Assembly (NCBI RefSeq): GCF_050003625.1
Contig: NC_134400.1
Coordinates: 48,287,096 to 48,351,095 of the forward strand
Length of the DNA stretch: 64,000 nt
Reading direction: 5' to 3'
From: Haematobia irritans
Taxonomy: Eukaryota; Arthropoda; Insecta; Diptera; Muscidae
Shown: piece after piece, positions 56,020 through 64,000 of the stretch
Position numbering within the stretch: the stretch's first letter is position 1
How the letters are laid out: every line of letters starts with the position of its first letter
The notes under the pieces: generated by a model
Databases searched by the model: none
Told to the model about the DNA's origin: nothing
Seen by the model: the letters and a program-made list of their open reading frames with translations, nothing else
Made by a program: the position numbers and the translations under genes

Positions 56020-56230
56020 ACAAATATTGGGTAGACGAAAAAGTATATTTAAATTTTAGCAATAGATAGCGATGGGGACGACTGTCTATACCGCCACCAA
56101 TCACATTGATACACTGTTACAGGTCGCTCCTAGTGGAGCTTGACATATCGAAGGCATTCGAAATGGACAGCCATCACGGATGCCACCCGTGCCAAAAAAA
56201 ATTGACCAGAATTTCAAGAAAATTTTTCCA
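56020..56230 (+). repeat. TTGGGTAGACGAAAAAGT repeat, copy 2
   Basis: The same 190-bp unit, with LVELDISKAFEMD in the RT-like stretch (about 56130-56168). Confidence 0.55.
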
Positions 56231-56279
56231 AAAGAAAAACGACAAATTTTTTTTGCAAAAAACGACAATTTTTCAAACA

Positions 56280-57767
56280 AACAAGTATACACGGCCGTAA
56301 GTTCGGCCAGACCGAAGCTTATGTACCCTCCACCATGGATTGCGTAGCAACTTCTACTGAAGCCGATGGCAAGGTATCTCAAAACTTCCTAACACCGTAA
56401 TATATACCACATAGTCCATACGTGGTACATATAAAACTAAAAAAGGCAGATTAAATACGTATATAATTAAGTTTAAAGTTTCTATAGAAATAAAATTTAA
56501 AAAAAATAAAATTTTGATAACATTTTCTATATAAGTAAAATTTTGACAAAATTTACTATAGAAATAAAATTTGGAAAAAATTTTGTATAGAAATAAAATT
56601 TTGACAAAATTTTCTATAGAAATAACATTTTGTCAATGTTTTCTATAAAAATAACATTTTGGTAGATTATTTTTGGCTCGAGTGGCAACCATGATTATGA
56701 ACCGATTGTATGATTGGGGATCGGCTATATATAACTATAGACCGATATGGACCAATTTTGGCATTGTTATTAGCGGCCTTATACTAACAACATGTTCCAA
56801 ATTTCAACCGGATCGGATGAATTTTGCTCCTCCAAGAGGCTCCGGAGGACAAATCTGGGGACCGATTTATATGGGGGCTATATATAATTATGGACCGATA
56901 TGGACCAATTCTTGCATGGTTGTTAGAGACCATATACTAACACCACGTACCAAATTTCAACCGGATCGGATGAATTTTGCTCCTCTAAGAGGCTCCGGAG
57001 GTCAAATCTGGGGATCGGCTTACATGGGAGCTATATATAATTATTGGTCGATGTGGACCAATTTTTGCATGGTCATTAGAGAACATATACCAACATCATG
57101 TACCAAATTTCAGCTAGATCGGATGAAATTTGCTTCTCTTAGAGGCTCCGCAAGCCAAATCGGGGGATCGGTTTATATGGGGGCTATATATAATTATTGA
57201 CCGATGTGGACCAATTTTTGCGTGGTTGTTAGAGACCATATACTAACACCATGTACCAAATTTCATCCGGATCGGATGAAATTTGCTTCTCTTAGAGCAA
57301 TCGCAAGCCAAATTTGGGGGCCGTTTATATGGGGGCTATACGTAAAAGTGAGCCGATATGGTTATTGCATGGTTGTTAGAGACTATATACTAACACCATG
57401 TACCAAATTTCAGCCGGATCGGATGAAATTTGCTTCTTTTAGAGCAATCGCAAGCCAAATTTGGGGGTCCGTTTATATTGGGGCTATACGTAAAAGTGGA
57501 CCGATATGGCCCATTTGCAATACCATCCGACCTACATCAATAACAACTACTTGTGCCAAGTTGCAAGTCGATAGCTTGTTTCGTTCGGAAGTTAGCGTGA
57601 TTTCAACAGACGAACGGACGGACGGACGGACATGCTCAGATCGACTCAGAATTTCACCACGACCCAAAATATATATACTTTATGGGGTCTTAGAGCAATA
57701 TTTCGATGTGTTACAGACGGAATGACAAAGTCAATATACATACCCCCATCCTATGGTGGAGGGTATA
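56280..57767 (-). mobile_element. Helentron/DINE-1-like element A10, complete
   Basis: The tail (AACAAGTATACACGGCCGTA) is shortened by deletion after CTTCTACTGAAG. A 29-bp array (56470-56665), about six units (56700-57500) and a head ending CCTATGGTGGAGGGTATA follow. Subterminal repeats match (CCACCAT/ATGGTGG). Two open frames of about 175 codons run through the units on the plus strand. Confidence 0.82.
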
Positions 57768-58015
57768 AAAAAAATATTTTATTTCTATAGAAAATTTCGT
57801 CAAAATTTTATTTCTATAGATAATTTTATCAACATTTTATTTCTAAAGAAAATTTTGTAAAAATTTTATGTCTATAGAAAATTTTGTCAAAATTTTATTT
57901 CTATAGAAAATTTTGTCAAAATTTTATTTCTATAGAAAATTTTGTCAACATTTTATTTCTATAGACAATATTCTCATAATTTTTTCTAAACAAAATTTTC
58001 TAAAAATTTTATTTC
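57768..58015 (+). repeat. 29-bp minisatellite block
   Basis: Directly outside the A10 head. About eight units of the same 29-bp type precede repeat copy 3. Confidence 0.75.
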
Positions 58016-58017
58016 TA

Positions 58018-58210
58018 CAAATATTGGGTAGACAAAAGAGTCTATTTAAGTTTTAGCAATAGATAGTGATGGGGACGACTGTCTATACTGCCTTCAATCA
58101 CATTGGCACACTGTTACAGGACGGTCCTTGTGGAGCTTGACATATCGAAGGCGTTCGATGCGGACAGACATGACGGGTGCCACTCGTGCCAAAAATCGAC
58201 CAAAATTTTA
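58018..58210 (+). repeat. TTGGGTAGAC repeat, copy 3
   Basis: The same unit as copies 1 and 2, with HCYRTVLVELDISKAFDAD in the RT-like stretch (about 58096-58155). Confidence 0.55.
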
Positions 58211-58244
58211 AGAAAATTTTTCCAAAAACGACCAAACAAAAATA

Positions 58245-58630
58245 TTTTATTTTGAAAAAAATTTTTTTATAGAAAATTTCGTCAAAATTTTATTTCTATA
58301 GATAATTTTATCAACATTTTATTTCTATAGATAATTTTATCCACATTTTATTTCTATAGAAAATTTTGTCAAAAATTTTATTTCTATAGAAAGTTTTGCC
58401 AAAATTTTATTTCTATAGAAAATTTTGTCAAAAATGTATTTCTAAAGAAAATTTTGTCAAACTTTTATTACTATAGAAAATTTTGTCAAACTTTAATTTC
58501 TATAGAAATTTTTCTCAAAATTTTATTTCTATAAAACTTTTGTTAAGTTTTTATTTCTATAGAAAATTTTGTCAAAATTTTATTTCTATAGAAAAATTTG
58601 TCAGACTTTAATTTCTATAGAAAATTTTGT
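58245..58630 (+). repeat. 29-bp minisatellite block
   Basis: About thirteen units with the CTATAG core, some with TATCAACATTTT variants, ending in a T-run. Confidence 0.75.
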
Positions 58631-58639
58631 TTTTTTGCT

Positions 58640-58870
58640 TTATTACAAAACATAATATGTTTGTAGAAATCAGATACATATTATCCTAGAAAATAACATG
58701 GTTGCGACAAATATAGTACATGTTCACCGTCCAAAAATATCATTGTGCTCTAGGAGATGATCGTATCCCTTCCTTGAGTGCATGAGCACATCGAAAACTG
58801 GTCCCTACCGGCAGGAAGCAAACCTTGGGTTCTCAATTATACGAGCGCCAGTCGTAAATGGAATTCACAA
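58640..58870 (-). mobile_element. Possible tRNA-derived SINE, minus strand
   Basis: The minus strand reads CTGGCGCTCGTATAATTGAG, AACCCAAGGTTTGCTTCC and TGCCGGTAGGGACC. GGTTTGCTTCC resembles a decayed B box. The A box is poor and no target duplication was found. Confidence 0.3.
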
Positions 58871-58929
58871 CATCTCGTAGTGTGAAACTGGGAATTCCCA
58901 AAGGTTGGGTGGCAGATTTATAATAGAGC

Positions 58930-59391
58930 TAAACCAAATTACAAGCCGATCAGATGAAATGTGTTCAAGCATGAAATCTGAGTATCGGTTTATATGGGGC
59001 ATGTATGTAAGTATGAACCATTATGGACAAATTTATGCATGGGTGTTATAAGACGTATACTAATATTACGTACCAAATCGGACGAAAATTGCTCTTCCTG
59101 CGGGCTCCAGAAATCAAATCTGGGAATAGGTGTACATCAAGGCTATACCTTAGGGGTCCGTTAGAGCCCATTTGCAATGCCATCGGATATACATCAATAT
59201 CAACTACTTGTGCTAACTATCAAGCCGATATCTTGATTCGTTCGGAAGTTAGCGTGATTTCAACAGACGTACGGATCGAATGACATCACTAGATCGACCC
59301 TGAATTTCACCACAGTCAAAGGCCAATATTTGTATGCATTACAAACGGAATAGCATACTTATTAGTCCTCCATTCTTTGGTGGAGGGTATA
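58930..59391 (-). mobile_element. Old, head-only family A fragment
   Basis: Diverged units (ATCGGTTTATATGGGGCAT), the head words TTCGGAAGTTAGCGTGATTT and CAACAGACG, and the tip TTTGGTGGAGGGTATA are kept. The GACG run has almost gone and the tail is absent. Confidence 0.65.
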
Positions 59392-60298
59392 AAAATTAAA
59401 AAAAAAAAAAAAAATTAAGAACAACTTCAATTTTTTTCACCTGGTATGTGTCGGCCTATGTAAATTCTTATTTTAAATTTCAACCCTCACCAATACACAT
59501 CCCGCATTGAAGCACATATTTAAATCTGTTTCAATACCTTCAATAAGGGTGAAAACATGTACAAAAAAATGTGCCAGTGTCCATCGTATTCCAATATCTT
59601 CTAGGTAATGTGTTTAACTCTGTGGGCTCGAAGACCAAATTTAAAGGGTGCGTATGATGATGCTACCAAGTGTATCCATATCATCACCCCATGGTGAATG
59701 AAGCCTGCTGTGGTGAACCATAATTCATATGAATCATGATAAATGGATACGATTTATTCCGTTTTGCCGGACTCAGCATTTCCATCTATGAAATGAGAGA
59801 ACGGAACAAAGCGACAATGGACCAATACCAACATAAGCAATGGCTACAAAGAAGGAATTGACAGTTAGCCAAGTCAGCTGATTTCATGCAACTTCTTATC
59901 CAATGGGGGGTTATATGTGTGCATATGGTGATGGATACTAGAGGGTTGATCAGCCGGGATTTGGAGGCGTGTAAAAAGGATTAAATTTGTTCTTATAAAA
60001 ACCCATCATTTTCGTTATTCTTTAGTGAACTAAGCTAATTTTTTGAGTAGGAATAGATTTTTCAAATTAAATAGCATTAATAAATTTCTATTCGGTTATT
60101 CCATCAATTGGAAAATTCATAGCAAACATTTTTGTTTTTGCAAATAGTTTGAGGTTTGCATTGAGGTCTTAAAACTGACATAAAAAGTATACTAAAAACG
60201 CCTTCCATTTTTTCTTTTGAACAGGATTAGAAAAAAATGTGCCCGACAATTTGAAAGTTCTCTGATTTCCTTGAAATTTTCAGTTTGAGGTCGATCTC
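59392..60298. other. Unassigned, possibly single-copy DNA
   Basis: No repeat or gene motif recognised. Slightly more balanced composition at 59450-59960. Confidence 0.35.
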
Positions 60299-60300
60299 TA

Positions 60301-61092
60301 CACTGTTAGAAAAATATGTTTTTCATATGTTCCGATATAAAAAAATGTGTTTCGGGCACAATTTTTAAACACAATATATTTAAGTGCAAACATGTAATGT
60401 TCCTAAATTAACACAAAATGTTTGGGACACATATGTTAATATGTTAGAATATATTATGTTTGGGGCATGAATGTTTCATAAAAATAATATGTGTGAATGT
60501 ATACATATATAAATTTACAAATTTCGAGTAAACATATATATGTTGTGATACTTTATTCAGAAAGCGACAGAGATAGAGAGAGTTAGTATAGAGAAAGAAA
60601 TAGAGATGGAAACCGGGAGGGTTGAATAAAAAGATATCAACATAACACAGCGAGAATGAAATGAGAGCAATTTCTGTGAAACCGCTTGTATGTAGTTTCT
60701 GAAAACTGTTTCATGATAAGGCCAAAAATGTAATATGCTTAAGTCTAAATATTATTTAATTTGAATATTAGAATGAGTATTCGGAATAAAGAGAATAGAC
60801 ATCCGGAACCAAGAGAATAGACATTTGAAAAAACAGTATATTTGTATTACAGAAAAAGATGCGGAGAACTCAAAAATTTCGTGGAAGTGAAAATTATCTG
60901 AGGAAATGAGCACAATCTTCTTTGAGGAATTCTTCCAAGCATATACTATTTTTGGATTCAAAATGCTTCCAAACATATAATATGCTCACATAAAACAAAC
61001 ATATTAATGTTTCGGCAGTATCCAATAATATATGTGCTTCCTGCAAAATATGTTTGGAACATATGTTAGAGAAGCGATTTTTTTTGAGGGTG
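60301..61092 (+). mobile_element. P1: 792-bp TA-flanked element
   Basis: It starts CACTGTTAGAAAAATATGTT and ends GATTTTTTTTGAGGGTG, with TA at 60299-60300 and 61093-61094. Inverted CATATGTTCC/GGAACATATG words lie inside both ends. It is a shortened relative of P2, lacking the tRNA-like pair. Non-coding. Confidence 0.75.
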
Positions 61093-62496
61093 TAGGAAAA
61101 CAATCCATATTCTACTGTTAAATAAAATATCCCTTAATAAAGGAATATATCAAAGTCCAAACTTCTATATACAGTATATACGGGAAAGGTTAATAAATAT
61201 GGGACTCGTGATTTACTTGGAATTTATAGCGAACGTGGAAAATGTACGTGATTTTTCGTCATCTGCACACTGTTAGAAAAATATGTTTTTCATATGTTCC
61301 GATATAAACAAAATGTGTTTCGGGCACGATTTTAAACCACAATATATTTAAGTGCGAACATGTAATTTTCCTAAACTAACACTAAATGTTTGGGACATCT
61401 ATGTTAATATGTTAGAATATATAATGTTTGGGGCATGAATGTTTCAAAAAATTAAATGTGTGAATACAAACATATATAAATTTACAAATTTCAACTAAAC
61501 ATACATATGTTGTGATATTTTATTCAAAGCGACAGAGAGAGTATAGAGAGAAATAGAGATGGAAACCGGGAGAGTTGACTAAAGATTTCAATATAACACA
61601 GCAAAAGAGTCAAAAGAGAACAATTTCTGTGAAACCGCTTGTATGTTGTTTCGGAAAACTGTTTTATGATAAGGCCAAAAATTTGATATGTTTAAGTCTA
61701 AATATTATTTAATTTGAATAAAGAGAATATACATTCTGAACCAAGAGAATAGACATTTGAAAAACAAACAGCTTATGTTTTCGCTTTGAGAGCAGCATTT
61801 TATGTATGTGTGGACATGTGTTTTGTTTATCATTTTGGCATTATTTTTTTCTTGGTTCGTTAAAAGAAATCAGGGGTCTTCATAAAACAAACGAAAGGGC
61901 ACTATACTCTTTTTAGAGTTGGGACGGTAAAATGAAATAAGGAGGAAATAGTGAAAAATTACACAGTAAAATGTAAAAAAACAAAGTTTAGTTTCTCTTT
62001 ATTAAAAAGTAGTCCACGAGGAGTTGACGGACACCATCAAATATAAAAGCGGGCATTAAGTTCGAGTTTTACAGCTAAAACAATTTAAAAAGTTTATTTT
62101 CTTTAAAATGAATTATTAAAGAAAAATAAAAGGAATTTTAGAGCGATGGTGTTAAATGCTAGTAAAAAACTGTTCACTCCTAAATAAATTTATGTTTATA
62201 TTATAAAATTATGTATGTATGTTTATACTCGACTCCACGTTCTTCTTTTGTTAGTTTTTGAATTCCTTCCAAATTTTAAAGTTTTGTACAAAAACAGTTT
62301 TTTATTACAAGATTGTTATTTTTGCAATAAAAAATAATATTTTATCCAAAAATCATTCAATTTCGTTTATATCAAGCACTGTTACTGACTATAAATCTTT
62401 AATAACGCACATTTCGATGTTTCATTTAAAAAAATTAATATAGTATAAATATAAATGTGTAAATTAAAAAAAAAAAAAAAAACAAAAAAAAATGTT

Positions 62497-62570
62497 CGGT
62501 CGGAGCAGGGATTGAACCCACGACCCTTTGCATGCAAGGCAGACATGCTAACCACTGCTCCACGTGGCAA
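62497..62570 (-). repeat. tRNA-like module in P2, minus strand
   Basis: The minus strand has TGGAGCAGTGGTTAGCATG (A box) and GGTTCAATCCCTGC (B box, one change). A poly-A tract lies just outside it (62467-62491). It matches the module at 19846-19918. Confidence 0.6.
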
Positions 62571-62683
62571 ACAAATGTATGTTTCTGTTAAATAATGTTA
62601 TGTTTGCATGGGCTCGTGGGCGCTGCAAACTATGCTATATAAATGTAACTTAAAACGATAATTATCTACTGGTGACTATAACA

Positions 62684-62754
62684 GCTACGTAGCCCAGTGG
62701 ATAGTGTGTTGGCTTACAAACTGTATGGTCCTCGGTTCGATTCTCCGTGCAGGC
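62684..62754 (+). repeat. tRNA-like module in P2, plus strand
   Basis: GCTACGTAGCCCAGTGGATA (A box) and CGGTTCGATTCTCCGTGC (B box GGTTCGATTCT) span 71 nt, the length of a tRNA. It diverges from the module at 62497 with a 113-bp spacer. Ends pair only partly, so it is probably a tRNA-derived repeat. Confidence 0.6.
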
Positions 62755-63055
62755 GAAAGGTAAAATTTATAAAAGTGAATAATTTCTTCAACATTATTTG
62801 TATTACAGAGAAAGGTGCCAATAACTAAAAAATTTCGTGGAAGTGAAAATTACGAGTATGTTAGGGAATGAGCACAATCGTGTTTGGGAAAAATTCTTCC
62901 AAGCACATAATATTTTTGGCTCAAAATGCTTCCAAACATATAATATGTTCACATAAAACAAACATATTAATGTTTCGGCAGTATGCAATAATATATGTGC
63001 TTCCTGCAAAATATGTTTGGAACATATGTTAAAGAAGCGATTTTTTTTGAGGGTG

Positions 63056-63739
63056 CACTGTTTTTCATATGTTCCGATATAAACAAAATGTGTTTCGGGC
63101 ACAATTTTTAAACACAATATATTTAAGTGCAAACATGTAATGTTCATAAACTAACAATAAATGTTTGGGACACATATGTTAATATGTTAGAATATATTAT
63201 GTTTGGGGCATGAATGTTTAATAAAAATAATATGTGTGAATGTCAAATTTATATATTTATATATATAAATTTACAAATTTCGAGTAAACATATATATGTT
63301 GTGATATGTTATTCAGAGAGCGACAGAGAGAGAGAGTATAGATAATGAAATAGAGATGGAAACCGGGAGGGTTGACGAAAGATATCAACATAACACAGCG
63401 AGAGAATGAAAAGGAATAATATCTGTGAAGCCGCTTGTATGTTGTTTCGGAAAACTGCTTTATAATAAGGCCAAACATTTTATATGCTTAAGTCTAAATA
63501 TTATTTAATTTGAATATTAGAATGAGTATTCGGAGTAAAGAGATTAGACATTCGGAACCAAGAGAAGAATAGACATTTGAAAAAAACAGCATGTGTTTTC
63601 GCCTTGAGAGCAGCATTTTATGTATGTGTGGACATGTGTTTTGTTTATCATTTTGGCATTATGGGCAAAATTTTTTTCTTGGTTCGTTAAAATAAATCGG
63701 AACGTACGTAAGTCAAAATATTCAGGCAAAGGAAATTAA
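63056..63739 (+). mobile_element. P3: truncated copy abutting P2
   Basis: It starts CACTGTTTTTCATATGTTCC (13 bp missing after CACTG) immediately at the end of P2. It aligns with P1/P2 up to CTTGGTTCGTTAAAATAAAT and is cut by element A11. Confidence 0.65.
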
Positions 63740-63905
63740 AACAAGTATACACGGCCGTAAGTTCGGCCAGGCCGAAGCTTATGTACCCTCCATCATGGAT
63801 TGCGTAGAAACTTCTACTGAAGACTGTCATCCACAATCGAATTACTTGGGTTGCGGTAACACTTGCCGATGGCAAGGTATCTTAAAACTTCCTAACACCG
63901 TAATA
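63740..63905 (-). mobile_element. Helentron/DINE-1-like element A11, tail only
   Basis: AACAAGTATACACGGCCGTA, the full hairpin and GTACCCTCCATCATGG are present. The tail is interrupted at CACCGTAATA by another element; the rest lies beyond the window. Confidence 0.75.
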
Positions 63906-64000
63906 AAGGGTGATTTGTTAAGAGCTTGATAACTGTTTTTTAAAAAAAACGCATAAAATTTGCAAAATCTCATCGGTTCTTTATTTGAAACGTTAGATTG
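63906..64000 (+). mobile_element. Tc1/mariner-type element, left end only
   Basis: After TA (63904-63905) it starts AAGGGTGATTTGTTAAGAGC. The first nine bases equal the terminus of the DD37E element at 8851. It splits the A11 tail where other copies read CGTAATATATACCAC. Confidence 0.6.

Larger units (their letters stand above)
61268..63055 (+). mobile_element. P2: 1.8-kb element carrying paired tRNA-like modules
   Basis: Same ends as P1. The interior adds about 1 kb: CTTGGTTCGTTAAAAGAAAT, GCGGGCATTAAGTTCGAG, an AT-rich stretch and the divergent tRNA-like modules at 62497 and 62684. It is followed directly by P3. No ORF of interest was seen. Confidence 0.65.

Overview
The window looks like non-genic chromosomal DNA from a calyptrate (muscid-type) fly, such as a house fly or stable fly relative. 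It is AT-rich, has no intact host gene that I can support, and consists mostly of nested transposable elements. The genus is inferred from repeat style, which I recognise from memory; the sequence alone does not prove it.

The dominant component is a set of non-coding elements with one shared plan, here called families A to E. A 'head' begins TATACCC, carries a short hairpin and a (GTCC/GTCT)n tetranucleotide run. Then comes an array of units close to 153 bp, in family A often a second array of a 29-bp AT-rich palindromic unit, and a 'tail' ending in a GC-rich hairpin and CTTGT(T)n. A 12-14 bp inverted repeat pairs the head tip with a site just inside the tail hairpin. Its sequence changes from family to family but stays paired. 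This plan matches DINE-1/INE-1-type non-autonomous Helentrons (rolling-circle elements) of Drosophila. Copies: A1 1777-4016(+), A2 11147-13409(-), A3 14783-17665(+), A4 21818-24210(-), A5 30994-33334(+), A6 35047-36370(-), A7 38572-39313(-), A8 39890-40633(+), A9 50100-52704(-), A10 56280-57767(-), A11 63740-63905(-); B1 4420-6595(+), B2 40859-42336(-); C1 26615-28104(+); D pieces 45409-46960; E tails at 14.7, 20.6 and 39.3 kb.

Other elements, left to right: a broken Ty3/gypsy gag just after a tRNA-Trp-type primer-binding site (6-745); a hAT-like MITE with perfect 8-bp TSD (6930-7657); a decayed LINE (ORF1 and endonuclease, 7666-10905) split by a 1300-bp DD37E mariner (8851-10150); a 228-bp TAA-flanked MITE (13504-13731); a dead Tc1-like transposase (13860-14600, minus); 516-bp TA-flanked MITEs (18622, 46973); paired divergent tRNA-like modules (19.8-20.1, 62.5-62.75 kb); a LINE RNase H relic holding a 151-bp MITE (37.4-37.9 kb); a tRNA-derived SINE with perfect 12-bp TSD (38597-38925) and two roughly 60-bp SINE-tail insertions; two 1.1-kb TA-flanked elements (44302, 50142); a second hAT-like MITE carrying the 29-bp array (47565-48607); two near-identical inverted 358-bp MITEs (48671, 49179); a LINE reverse-transcriptase gene split in two (49.9 and 53.0-53.4 kb); and CACTGTTAG-type elements from 60.3 kb to the end.

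Stretches that may be single-copy host sequence are roughly 17.7-18.5, 25.0-25.9, 33.5-34.8, 36.5-37.3, 42.7-44.2, 53.7-55.4 and 59.4-60.3 kb. Only one candidate host gene piece was found: a 32-codon ORF with a signal-peptide-like start at 33883-33981. Nothing here forms an operon or pathway. The biology is the nesting order and mobility of the repeats. Interrupted copies beside uninterrupted relatives give empty sites, which let target-site behaviour be read directly.
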